DNA from: Elizabethkingia sp. YR214
GTDB taxonomy: Bacteria > Bacteroidota > Bacteroidia > Flavobacteriales > Weeksellaceae
Direction: 5' to 3'
DNA: 64,000 nucleotides
NCBI RefSeq assembly: GCF_003058195.1
Contig: NZ_QBUH01000001.1
Coordinates: forward strand, 62,001-126,000
Positions within the stretch are counted from its first letter, which is position 1, and each line of letters opens with the position of its first letter. Of the stretch, positions 41,052 to 52,418 are shown one piece after another. The position numbers and the translations under genes are program-made. Under the pieces are notes generated by a model. That model searched no databases, was not told the origin of the DNA, and saw only the letters and a list, made by a program, of their open reading frames with translations.

Positions 41052-41534
41052 ATGAAATCATTTTTCAAAATACAGCTGGTAGGAATCCTGACTTTACTTT
41101 GTGCAGGCTTTGCTACAGCACAAGTATCCAAATATAAATGTATGCTTCAAATGGTAAACTATACCGGAGAGAAAGCTTACATAGTAGTATCATTAATCAA
41201 CCCTAAAGGACAATATGAAAAAACCCTTTATATGATGGGACCAGACAAAAAATGGTATGATACACTAAAGGAATGGCACAAGTCACAAGGGAAAAGCAAT
41301 GTGAAACTTAATGCTATTACCGGAGCATCCGTTGCTGGTGGTGACAGAAGTATTACCACTTTTGCAATAGAAGATAAATTCCTTAATAAAGGATACAAAA
41401 TTCGTTTCGAGTCAGCAGTAGAAGATCAGAAATACTATATCAGCGACATTGAAATTCCGTTAACCTCTGCAGAAGTTACAGCTAAGGCAGAAGGTAAAGG
41501 ATACATCAGATACGTTAAACTAAATAAGTTATAA
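41052..41534 (+). CDS. Exported DUF2271 protein with candidate flavinylation motif
   Basis: A 160-residue protein. After a signal peptide (1-23, ending TAQ or ATA before Gln) comes a small beta-sandwich-like domain of the DUF2271 type (VSKYKCMLQMVNYTGEKAYIVVSLIN, YMMGPDKKWYDTLKEW). Residues 87-93 read LNAITGAS. The TGAS core matches the [S/T]GA[S/T] site at which ApbE attaches FMN in NqrC/RnfG-type domains, so Ser93 is a candidate FMN carrier. The ApbE gene lies in the same operon, two genes on. The motif is seen directly; the modification is an inference. Protein location should be periplasmic. Confidence 0.8.
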   Translation: MKSFFKIQLVGILTLLCAGFATAQVSKYKCMLQMVNYTGEKAYIVVSLINPKGQYEKTLYMMGPDKKWYDTLKEWHKSQGKSNVKLNAITGASVAGGDRSITTFAIEDKFLNKGYKIRFESAVEDQKYYISDIEIPLTSAEVTAKAEGKGYIRYVKLNKL

Positions 41535-41549
41535 TAAAGAAATCCAAAG

Positions 41550-43745
41550 ATGACATTATCTATTTGGAGGTATGCACACTTAGCCTTAGCTATTCTTACA
41601 TTTTCTTTTTTAATCGTAGCTTCCTCCACCGGAGTAATATTAGCTTACGATGCAGCTCAGGAAAAAGTGCAACCTTATCGGGTGGATGATTTCAGCGAAC
41701 TAAATCTTGCGCAATCCCTACCGGAATTGCGCAAAGTTTTTCCGGAAATCACCGAAATTACTGTAGACCACAATCAATTTGTTACCCTGGAAGGCTTCGA
41801 TCAGGACGGAAAGGAGGTTAAAGCTTATATTAATCCTAAAACCGGAAAGATCCTGGGCAAACCCGTTGAGAAAAGTGAATTTATCAACTGGATAACATCT
41901 CTTCACCGTTCCCTGTTTCTAAAAGAAACCGGACGCTTTACCGTGGGTGTAATTTCTTTTCTCTTAATGCTGATCAGTATTTCCGGATCAATCTTAATTA
42001 TCAAAAGACAGCAAGGTGTAAAACACTTTTTTGACAAGATCAAGAAAGATTTCTTTTCGCAGTACTTTCATGTTGTATCAGGAAGACTTCTCTTGATTCC
42101 TGTTTTAGTTATCGCTATAACCGGAACTTATCTGTTCATGATTCGTTTCGAGTTTATTCCTAAAGGGAAAAATGAAAATGTTGCTATTAAAAAGAGTAAT
42201 GATGAGTCTGAAAAGAAATTGGCAGATTTTCCAATCTTTAAGGAAACCAAATTCAGTAGTGTAAAAAAAATAGAATTTCCGTTTATCGAGGACGAACCTG
42301 AAGAGTACTTTGTTCTAAAACTTAAAGATCGTGAGATTTCAGTAAATCAGATCAACGGTAATATTGTTAAAGAAGAAAAATATCCTCTGACTACTATTTA
42401 CGACAACCTCAGCCTTAGTCTGCATACAGGTCGTGGCAGTGTTACATGGGCTATTATTCTGGGATTGGCCTCTCTTAATATTCTCATGTTTATTTATTCC
42501 GGTTTTGTGATCACCTTCAAAAGGACAAGGAATAAAATCAGAAACAAATATAAAGCAGAAGATGCAGAGATTGTTATTCTGGTAGGTTCGGAAAATGGCT
42601 CTACTTTAGGTTTTGCAAGCCATATCCATTCGCAATTTAATTCGGCCGGAAAGAAGTCTTTCCTTGCTGAACTGAATCAGTACAAAGCTTTCCCAAAAGC
42701 ACAGCATATACTGATTTTTACATCAACCTATGGTTTGGGTGATGCACCAACCAATGCTAAACATTTTAAAAACCTGTTGGCTAAATTTCCGCAAAACCAG
42801 AAAGTAAAATATTCTGTCGTAGGCTTTGGATCCAAGGCTTATGAAGATTTCTGCGGTTATGCTGTTGAAATCGATAAGCTTCTGAGTGAACAAAATTGGG
42901 CTGAACCACAATTAGCACTACATACAGTTAATGACCGGTCTACAACTGAGTTTGCAGAATGGGCCAAACAATGGAGTTATGAAACTATGATTCCTTTAGC
43001 ATCTGCCCCCTCATTATACAACCAAAAGACGCCTCCTCTAAAACCGATGAAGGTAGTTGGTAAAAGTGAGATTGTGGAAGAAGTAACAACATTCAAAATA
43101 CTTCTGAAACCTGGACGTACACTAAGTTTTAAATCGGGTGACCTGTTGGCTATCTATCCGGATAGTGATCATAAAGAACGCTTCTATTCCATAGGGAAAG
43201 TAGACGGTGCTATACAACTTGTTGTAAAGCTTTATGAAAACGGATTAGGTTCCGGCTTCCTTTACAAACTGAAAGAAGGTCAGGAAATAAAAGCCCGTAT
43301 TGTTAAAAACTCTGAATTCCATTTCCCCAAAAAGGCAAATAAAGTGGCTATGATTGCTAACGGAACCGGAATTGCTCCTTTCCTGGGAATGATTGAGGAA
43401 AACTCTAAAGAAACGGAAGCCCGCCTTTACTGTGGATTCCGCAGATCCAGCAAGCTCACCAAAAGCTATGAAGACTTTGCTGCAGAAAACATACAGAAAG
43501 GTAAACTGGCTAAACTAAATCTTGCCTATTCCAGAGAAGAACAGTCTCAGTACGTTATGGATCTGGTAAAAAGAGATGCTGCATTCTTTATGGATTTGCT
43601 AGCTCAAGGAGGATACATCATGATTTGTGGTGCATTAAAAATGCAACATGATCTGGAAGATCTTCTAAGAGATTTGTGTGCACAACAAAATAAAAATTAT
43701 GAGGATTATAAAGCCAACGGACAAATATTGACCGATTGTTACTAA
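41550..43745 (+). CDS. PepSY-membrane / flavodoxin / NADPH-flavin reductase fusion
   Basis: A 731-residue inner-membrane reductase. The N-terminal 330 residues form a PepSY-TM module with four hydrophobic helices (about 8-32, 130-152, 178-200 and 297-322) and helix-edge histidines His10, His119 (LHRS), His174 (FHVVSGR) and His292 (LHTGRG), likely haem ligands. Then comes a flavodoxin-like FMN domain (about 340-480: ILVGSENGSTLGFA, TSTYGLGDAPTNA) and a ferredoxin-reductase-like half (about 515-731) with the FAD motif RFYSIG, the nucleotide motif ANGTGIAPFLGMIE and MICGALKMQHDLEDLL. It should move electrons from cytoplasmic NAD(P)H across the membrane. Related proteins are annotated as siderophore-iron reductases or sulfite-reductase flavoproteins. 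It lies 15 nt after the DUF2271 gene. Confidence 0.9.
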   Translation: MTLSIWRYAHLALAILTFSFLIVASSTGVILAYDAAQEKVQPYRVDDFSELNLAQSLPELRKVFPEITEITVDHNQFVTLEGFDQDGKEVKAYINPKTGKILGKPVEKSEFINWITSLHRSLFLKETGRFTVGVISFLLMLISISGSILIIKRQQGVKHFFDKIKKDFFSQYFHVVSGRLLLIPVLVIAITGTYLFMIRFEFIPKGKNENVAIKKSNDESEKKLADFPIFKETKFSSVKKIEFPFIEDEPEEYFVLKLKDREISVNQINGNIVKEEKYPLTTIYDNLSLSLHTGRGSVTWAIILGLASLNILMFIYSGFVITFKRTRNKIRNKYKAEDAEIVILVGSENGSTLGFASHIHSQFNSAGKKSFLAELNQYKAFPKAQHILIFTSTYGLGDAPTNAKHFKNLLAKFPQNQKVKYSVVGFGSKAYEDFCGYAVEIDKLLSEQNWAEPQLALHTVNDRSTTEFAEWAKQWSYETMIPLASAPSLYNQKTPPLKPMKVVGKSEIVEEVTTFKILLKPGRTLSFKSGDLLAIYPDSDHKERFYSIGKVDGAIQLVVKLYENGLGSGFLYKLKEGQEIKARIVKNSEFHFPKKANKVAMIANGTGIAPFLGMIEENSKETEARLYCGFRRSSKLTKSYEDFAAENIQKGKLAKLNLAYSREEQSQYVMDLVKRDAAFFMDLLAQGGYIMICGALKMQHDLEDLLRDLCAQQNKNYEDYKANGQILTDCY

Positions 43746-43750
43746 ACCAT

Positions 43751-44722
43751 ATGAACAGAACTGATCTCTTCATCAGAATTACATTACTACTTTGTACCAT
43801 CAGTATCTCTGCACAAGTACAGAGGAGCAGGCTTGTTACACTAATGGGAAGCCGGTTTCAGATAACCCTGGTAGATAAGGATTCTATCTCTGCGGAACAG
43901 AATATTGATAAAGCTATTGCTGAAATTACCAGAATCGAAAATCTTATTTCTGAATGGAGACCCGAAACACAAATTTCTCAGGTAAACCAGAATGCGGGAA
44001 TAAAACCGATAAAAGTAGATAAGGAAGTATTTGACCTGACGAAAAAAGGCATATACTTTTCTAAACTTACAGACGGAGCCTTCGACATCAGTATTGTTGC
44101 TATGGACAAAATCTGGAAGTTCGACGATTCTATGGATGAGCTTCCAAGTGAACAAGCTATTAAAGAATCGGTAAGACATGTTGGCTATCAGAATATAATA
44201 CTCGATAGTACCAATTCTACTATTTTTTTGAAAAACCCCGGAATGAAAATAGGTTTCGGTTCTATTGGTAAAGGCTATGCCGCGGATAAAACCCGGGACC
44301 TGATGAAAAGTATGGGAGTAAAAGCGGGAATTATCGATGCTTCCGGAGATATCTCTACATGGGGAACCCAACCCGATGGAAAACCATGGACAATAGGAAT
44401 CAACAACCCATTCAATGATCATAAAATGGCTGCTGTTCTCTATTTCAAAGAAAATGCTGTAACAACTTCCGGCAGCTATGAGAAATATGCAGAAATTCAT
44501 GGGAAACGTTATTCTCATATTATGAATCCTAAAACGGGATATCCATCTACCGGTCTTACAAGCGTGACGATTACAGGACCTAATGCAACTATGGCCAACG
44601 GTTTCAGTACCTCTATTATGGTACTAGGCGAAAAAGAAGGCTTAAAACTCTTAAAGCCGTTTCCGGAATATCATTATCTGCTAATTACTGACAAAGGAAA
44701 GATTATTAAGAATATCAAATAA
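43751..44722 (+). CDS. apbE: FAD:protein FMN transferase ApbE
   Basis: ApbE attaches FMN to Ser/Thr of target proteins outside the cytoplasm. The 323-residue protein has a signal peptide (ending ISA before Gln) and the family motifs: LMGSRFQITL, SEWRPETQISQVN, DGAFDISI, GFGSIGKGYAADK, IIDASGDI, TTSGSYEKY, and YSHIMNPKTGYPS with the metal-binding ATMANGFSTSIMVLG segment. A TTG at 43736 could start it within the preceding gene, but the ATG at 43751 yields a better signal peptide, so I use it. It closes the four-gene operon before a strong terminator. Candidate substrate: the DUF2271 protein two genes upstream. Confidence 0.95.
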   Translation: MNRTDLFIRITLLLCTISISAQVQRSRLVTLMGSRFQITLVDKDSISAEQNIDKAIAEITRIENLISEWRPETQISQVNQNAGIKPIKVDKEVFDLTKKGIYFSKLTDGAFDISIVAMDKIWKFDDSMDELPSEQAIKESVRHVGYQNIILDSTNSTIFLKNPGMKIGFGSIGKGYAADKTRDLMKSMGVKAGIIDASGDISTWGTQPDGKPWTIGINNPFNDHKMAAVLYFKENAVTTSGSYEKYAEIHGKRYSHIMNPKTGYPSTGLTSVTITGPNATMANGFSTSIMVLGEKEGLKLLKPFPEYHYLLITDKGKIIKNIK

Positions 44723-44725
44723 AAC

Positions 44726-44757
44726 AAAACGAGCCGGAAAATATTCCGGCTCGTTTT
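44726..44757 (+). terminator. Intrinsic terminator after apbE
   Basis: A 14-bp stem (44726-44739 with 44744-44757), 4-nt loop, ending in TTTTT. It closes the operon. Confidence 0.92.
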
Positions 44758-44859
44758 TATTAATCTCTTGGGTATTCATATAGTTTATAAATAATAATCA
44801 TTATAATTCATTATCTTAGAGGTCGTTATCTGCTTACAAACAGATATACACAAGCATAA

Positions 44860-48000
<3,141 letters not shown>

Positions 48001-48023
48001 TAAACAGTATAATCATAACTATA

Positions 48024-48048
48024 AAGGCGGTCTGTATAAGGCCGCCTT
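48024..48048 (+). terminator. Intrinsic terminator after the GH2 gene
   Basis: AAGGCGG pairs with CCGCCTT, extended inward by three more pairs (one G-T), followed by CTTTTTTT. Confidence 0.85.
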
Positions 48049-48117
48049 CTTTTTTTATCCGGTTTTCTTATTTATGATAAACTGAATTACAGGCCCGGAA
48101 TACTTATAATAATTCAA

Positions 48118-48125
48118 TACCTTTG
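48118..48125 (+). promoter_or_regulatory. Predicted -7 box for the lipoprotein gene at 48129
   Basis: TACCTTTG matches TAnnTTTG and ends only 3 nt before the ATG, so the transcript may be leaderless. The TTG at 48123 lies inside this box and is unlikely to be a start. Confidence 0.45.
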
Positions 48126-48128
48126 AAT

Positions 48129-49100
48129 ATGAAAAAAAGTTTACTTCTCCTGTTATTAATATCCGTATTTACATGGTCTTGCAAAAAAGGAGAAAAAATA
48201 CATCCATATACTTTCTACTACTGGAGAACTAATTTCGAACTCAATCAGACAGAAAAACAGGCTTTGGAAAAAGCCAGTACTCCGATATTGTACACCCGAT
48301 ATTTTGATATTGACAAAGTTAACGGACGCTTTCAACCCGTAGGGATTCTGACATCTAAGCAAAGTATTCAGCAAAAGATAGTTCCTGTTGTTTTTATTAT
48401 GAACAGGGTGTGGGAAAATATAACACCTGAAGAACTAGACTTTCTTGCAGCAAAGACTAACGAGTTCATCCAAAGAGTCAGCAAAGAAAATGCTTTTAAT
48501 ACCATTAACGAAATTCAGATTGACAGCGACTGGACAGCCGGAACTAAGGCCGATTATTTTGCTTTTCTGAAAAAGCTAAAACAGGTTTCGGGAAAAGATA
48601 TTTCATGTACCATACGCCTTCATCAGGTGAAGGACAAAAAGAATACCGGCATTCCGCCTGTAAGCAAAGGCTATCTGATGTGCTACTCTACCTCTTCTCC
48701 TCTGGAAGATAAACCGGAAAACTCGATTCTGGATGTTTCAACGCTGAAGAATTATTTATCCGGTATAGATGAGTATTCCCTGAAACTGGATATTGCTTTG
48801 CCTATTTATTCATGGGGAATTGTGACAAATCATTTGGGAAAACATAAACTCATAAATGCCGTATCAGAAGAAAACCTGAAAGCTGATCCAAAGTTTAAGA
48901 AAGTAGCTGAACATGTTTACCAGGTTGAAGAAGATCATTTTTATGAAGGTTTTTATCTTAGTAAAGGCTTTCAGATCAAAGTAGAAGAAATCTCTCAAAA
49001 GGATCTGGATCTGGTAAAAGGCTTCCTGGACAAAAAATTAAATAACTACAACATTATTTATTATCATTTAGATTCACGATTTTTACACTATCAATACTAA
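48129..49100 (+). CDS. Lipoprotein of unknown function, possible TIM-barrel (DUF3142-like)
   Basis: A 323-residue lipoprotein; the lipobox is FTWSC near residue 18. The segment INEIQIDSDWTAGTKADYFAFLKKLK resembles the core strand and helix of DUF3142-type TIM barrels, as does the arrangement of strands around LMCYSTSS and LKLDIALPIYSWGIV. I see no confident catalytic pair. The next gene starts 9 nt after the stop, so the two are surely co-transcribed and may work together at the cell surface or outer-membrane inner leaflet. The start at 48129 is chosen since the upstream TTG lies in the -7 box. Confidence 0.8.
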   Translation: MKKSLLLLLLISVFTWSCKKGEKIHPYTFYYWRTNFELNQTEKQALEKASTPILYTRYFDIDKVNGRFQPVGILTSKQSIQQKIVPVVFIMNRVWENITPEELDFLAAKTNEFIQRVSKENAFNTINEIQIDSDWTAGTKADYFAFLKKLKQVSGKDISCTIRLHQVKDKKNTGIPPVSKGYLMCYSTSSPLEDKPENSILDVSTLKNYLSGIDEYSLKLDIALPIYSWGIVTNHLGKHKLINAVSEENLKADPKFKKVAEHVYQVEEDHFYEGFYLSKGFQIKVEEISQKDLDLVKGFLDKKLNNYNIIYYHLDSRFLHYQY

Positions 49101-49109
49101 AAACCAATT

Positions 49110-51617
49110 ATGAAAAAGATATTAACTTCCGTTGCACTATGTTTTCTGATGTACAATCAGGCTTCTGCATGCGCCGATTCAGACACAGATGGTATTTACT
49201 TCAATCTGTTTGGGCAAGAGATTATTCAGCGTCCTGAATACTTCCCATTTTTGTTGTCTTATGACTATGCATATTACGAACCGGAAAGCAAACTGAAAGC
49301 AGAAGATGAAAATATAAAAGACTGGGAGAAATACTTCAACAATCAGCTGTCTTATGAAGAAACCAATGCTCTGGTGAAGGTAGTTGGGCTGAAGCATATG
49401 CAAAACTGGAAAAAAGGAGATCTTACACACCAGCTTTCAAAAAAACTGGGAAAAGATTTCTATACCAAATACAGGGACGGACTAGATTACCTGACAAAAG
49501 CGAAGGAACTGGAGCCTTATATGTTTGTAAAATATGTTCCGAGTAAAGATTCTTTTTATTCCTCACACTCAGAAGGGCAGCGTAATGCATCGGATCTGAA
49601 CTATACTGCTACGGTAAAATCTTTACTGGATGGTTATAATGCAGCTAAAGGAGCAGATATAAAACTAAGATATGCCTATCAGCTTGTAAGATTTAATCAC
49701 TATAATTTAAAATTTGATGAAGCGGTTAAGGCATTTAATACCTACGCTGCACCTTTGAAGTTGAAAAATGCAATCTATTGGGATGCACTTGATCAAAAAG
49801 CGGGTGCACTAAGAGGATTAAAGAAAAAGGATGAAGCTAACTGGGATTTCTTTCAGGTATTTATTCATAGAAAAACCAATAAAGAATCTGTTTATTCTTC
49901 ATTGAAGCTTACAGAAGCCAACGATTTCAAAAGTTTACTGGCAAGAGCTAAGACTCCTGAAGAAAAGAACATGGCCTATTTCCTTTTGGCTTATAACGAG
50001 TACAACAATCCTGTACCTATTATGGATAAAATGATCGCCAACAATGCTGATTCGGAAATCCTGAAAGTTCTTGCAGTAAGAGGCATCAATCAACTGGAAC
50101 GAAATTATCTGCCAACGAATATTTATTGTTACGATCTTAACTGCCAGTATAAAACTAACAAACTTCCGTTCTATGGTTCAACATATTCTTATCAGGACAA
50201 AGGAGGCGGAAACTTTGTAGCAGCACTAGATAAAACTTTGCAAAATGCCAAAGCAAAAAGCCAGGACAAAGCGTTCTGGGATATTTCAATTGCTTATCTG
50301 AAGTTTTTACAAAGTGATTATGCATCGAGCGTTGCTATCCTGAATAAAATATCTGCTACTAACCCCGAATATCAACAGCAGATTACAAAGATGAAAATGC
50401 TGAATGATATCCTTTCTCAGAAGAAGATAACTCCGGAATTCGAAAACAGCCTGCTTACAAAATACAGTGAGGTCTTTAAAGAAAATCAAAATACAGATGA
50501 CAGGTATGCATGGAAACATATGCAGACCAGAGATTTCATCATAGATATACTGGCCAACCGTTACTTCATGGAACATCAGGATGCTAAATCTTTCCTGCTG
50601 AATAATAAACTTTCCGATCTGCAATATAACCCTAATTCGGATCTGGTAGCTAAAGTTCAAGCATTCTATAAAAAGCCAAATAAAACAGCGCTTGAAAAAT
50701 ATATCACCAAAAGCTTTGACAATGTTGGTGATGTAGATTCTTTCTTTAATATTATCTATGGAGACCGTGCCATGCGTACAGGTGATTTTCAGAAAGCGCT
50801 CTCTTTCTACCAAAAGTCAAAAAACTTCAAAGGTATTCCAAGAACTGAAGCCATATATGATGATAAGGGAAATTATCATCCTAGCCTGGTTGTTTATAAA
50901 TCGGGGGCATACGACGGATATAACAATATTCCATCATTGGTATTCGGAATAAATAAATGGGTAAGCTATGAAAGTGCTCCAAATGAAACCATGATCGCAG
51001 AAGATACTTCGGCTTTCCCTTTCCTTACCAAAAATATGAATAAGATGCAGCTGACCGAGGCTCTTATACAATTAAAAAAGATTGGTGAAGGGAATAGTGA
51101 CAAAGCTAAAATGGCCAATCGTCTGATCGGTAATCTTATGTATAATACTTCCATTTTAGGATATTACCGCCATATTTTTGTAATGGATGTTGATAATGCT
51201 AACGGTCAGAAGTTTCATTTTGACAATTCCAAAGGTCAGCCTTTCCACTTCTATTATAAGAACTTTCTGGACGCTCACTATGTAGAGCCCGATAATTTCG
51301 ATATTGCTATCGGCTATTTCCAGAAAGCTTTACAACAGTCTCCAAATAAAGAGGACAAAGCCAATATTCTCTTCCAAATGGCACAGGCTGAGCAAGGAAA
51401 ATACTATCAGTGGGAAGCAGCACAAAATTCGAACACCTCCTACAGTGATAAGGATTATGATGCTAAAATGAAGAAGTTTGATAATATGTTGCTAACAACA
51501 AAGAATCAGAAATTCCGAACCTATTTTGCCGAACTGAAAAAGAATTACAATAACACTTCTACGGTAAAAGCTTTAGAGACTAATTGTCTGTATTTTGATT
51601 ATTACATGAGCAAGTAA
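49110..51617 (+). CDS. Exported 835-residue protein of unknown function with helical repeats
   Basis: A large exported protein. The signal region MKKILTSVALCFLMYNQASA is followed directly by Cys21, so it may be a lipoprotein, though the ASAC lipobox is atypical. The N-terminal 100 residues have aromatic-rich segments (YFPFLLSYDYAYYEPESK). Much of the rest looks like TPR/Sel1-type helical pairs (for example ALDQKAGALRGLKKKDEANWDFFQVF, RAMRTGDFQKALSFYQKSKNF, and NFDIAIGYFQKALQQSPNKEDKANILFQMAQAE). No enzyme motif is evident. It begins 9 nt after the lipoprotein gene and ends before a strong terminator. Likely a scaffold or partner in a surface complex; this is inference from the repeats only. 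Confidence 0.85.
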   Translation: MKKILTSVALCFLMYNQASACADSDTDGIYFNLFGQEIIQRPEYFPFLLSYDYAYYEPESKLKAEDENIKDWEKYFNNQLSYEETNALVKVVGLKHMQNWKKGDLTHQLSKKLGKDFYTKYRDGLDYLTKAKELEPYMFVKYVPSKDSFYSSHSEGQRNASDLNYTATVKSLLDGYNAAKGADIKLRYAYQLVRFNHYNLKFDEAVKAFNTYAAPLKLKNAIYWDALDQKAGALRGLKKKDEANWDFFQVFIHRKTNKESVYSSLKLTEANDFKSLLARAKTPEEKNMAYFLLAYNEYNNPVPIMDKMIANNADSEILKVLAVRGINQLERNYLPTNIYCYDLNCQYKTNKLPFYGSTYSYQDKGGGNFVAALDKTLQNAKAKSQDKAFWDISIAYLKFLQSDYASSVAILNKISATNPEYQQQITKMKMLNDILSQKKITPEFENSLLTKYSEVFKENQNTDDRYAWKHMQTRDFIIDILANRYFMEHQDAKSFLLNNKLSDLQYNPNSDLVAKVQAFYKKPNKTALEKYITKSFDNVGDVDSFFNIIYGDRAMRTGDFQKALSFYQKSKNFKGIPRTEAIYDDKGNYHPSLVVYKSGAYDGYNNIPSLVFGINKWVSYESAPNETMIAEDTSAFPFLTKNMNKMQLTEALIQLKKIGEGNSDKAKMANRLIGNLMYNTSILGYYRHIFVMDVDNANGQKFHFDNSKGQPFHFYYKNFLDAHYVEPDNFDIAIGYFQKALQQSPNKEDKANILFQMAQAEQGKYYQWEAAQNSNTSYSDKDYDAKMKKFDNMLLTTKNQKFRTYFAELKKNYNNTSTVKALETNCLYFDYYMSK

Positions 51618-51635
51618 TCAAAATACCTCTATAAA

Positions 51636-51670
51636 TAAACATGGCGCTAAGAATCTTAGCGCCATGTTTA
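51636..51670. terminator. Bidirectional terminator
   Basis: A 16-bp perfect stem (51636-51651 with 51655-51670) with a 3-nt loop between the convergent 835-residue gene and the YiiX-like gene; AT-rich flanks on both sides. Confidence 0.9.
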
Positions 51671-51684
51671 TTTATATTTATGAA

Positions 51685-52329
51685 TTACTTCTGCTCTCTT
51701 ATTTTCCCAAGAAATTTTATTTTAGGCGAAGCCGCCATCCCATTGGGGTTACATCCTGGCTTACCTTCCGGTACTTCCAGGTTTTGTTTTTTATAAAAAG
51801 CTTCCCATGCAATATCGGTTTTACCGGTTTTAGGATTGACAAAGGTCATTGGCTCTAACTGAAAAATAGAATCTCTGGCAAAACTTCTGTGAACAAAATC
51901 GGAACAATATAATTGATCATCAGAAAGTATATAACTATAATTGTATGGTCTTCCCAGCCAATTTTTAGCAACGTTAATAGCATTGGGAATACTCTTACGA
52001 TACGCTGTTCTCAGGCGGTATACATCTACATGGTTATTATCATTCTGTTCGTCCCGAAGGAAGTGGTCCAAAGGAACCCTTTCGGATCCGTTCCGGGTAC
52101 CGGCATGCAAAACCCAATAGTTTTTACCTTCTTTTTCTAACATTCCGATATGGGAATAGTGTGTTGATTTATCTGTCTGAGTCACCCGGTCTATAGCACC
52201 TGATAGTGTACTGCCATTGGCCGAAACCAGTAAAAGATCTCCGTTCTCTAACTGCATACCATATTTTGTTGCACAGGATCCTAAAACAAAAAGTATGATC
52301 CCTAATAATATTATCTTTAAGCTTCTCAT
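51685..52329 (-). CDS. Lipoprotein YiiX/YebB-like permuted papain-fold cysteine hydrolase
   Basis: A 214-residue lipoprotein (lipobox VLGSC, Cys19). It has the circularly permuted NlpC/P60 order seen in YiiX-type hydrolases: histidine first (THYSHIGML, His60) and cysteine later (LYCSDFVHRSF, Cys142), with the ENGDLLLVSA start of the fold. Relatives are thought to cut amide or acyl bonds in cell-wall or lipid substrates; the substrate here is unknown. I use the ATG at 52329. A TTG four codons upstream lies at the edge of the -7 box and is unlikely. Confidence 0.85.
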   Translation of the reverse strand: MRSLKIILLGIILFVLGSCATKYGMQLENGDLLLVSANGSTLSGAIDRVTQTDKSTHYSHIGMLEKEGKNYWVLHAGTRNGSERVPLDHFLRDEQNDNNHVDVYRLRTAYRKSIPNAINVAKNWLGRPYNYSYILSDDQLYCSDFVHRSFARDSIFQLEPMTFVNPKTGKTDIAWEAFYKKQNLEVPEGKPGCNPNGMAASPKIKFLGKIREQK

Positions 52330-52338
52330 TTGCAATGG

Positions 52339-52346
52339 CAAATATA
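52339..52346 (-). promoter_or_regulatory. Predicted -7 box for the YiiX-like gene
   Basis: Minus-strand TATATTTG is an exact match, 9 nt before the ATG. No -33 TTTG. Confidence 0.5.
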
Positions 52347-52365
52347 GCTATTCTGTAAAAAATAA

Positions 52366-52396
52366 AAACCTTACAGATTTTGTTTCTGTAAGGTTT
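52366..52396 (-). terminator. Intrinsic terminator after the DUF6067 gene
   Basis: A 12-bp stem (52366-52377 with 52385-52396), 7-nt loop, followed on the minus strand by TTTATTTTTT-like sequence. Confidence 0.8.
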
Positions 52397-52418
52397 CTAA
52401 TTTATTTGGTCATATTAT

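Noticed and set aside
43841..44518. A 225-codon minus-strand frame inside apbE
   Set aside because: ApbE motifs are complete on the plus strand, and the antisense peptide shows no family features.
48123..48128. TTG start for the 48.1-kb lipoprotein
   Set aside because: It lies within the TACCTTTG -7 box and adds only two residues; the ATG at 48129 gives a normal lipoprotein signal.
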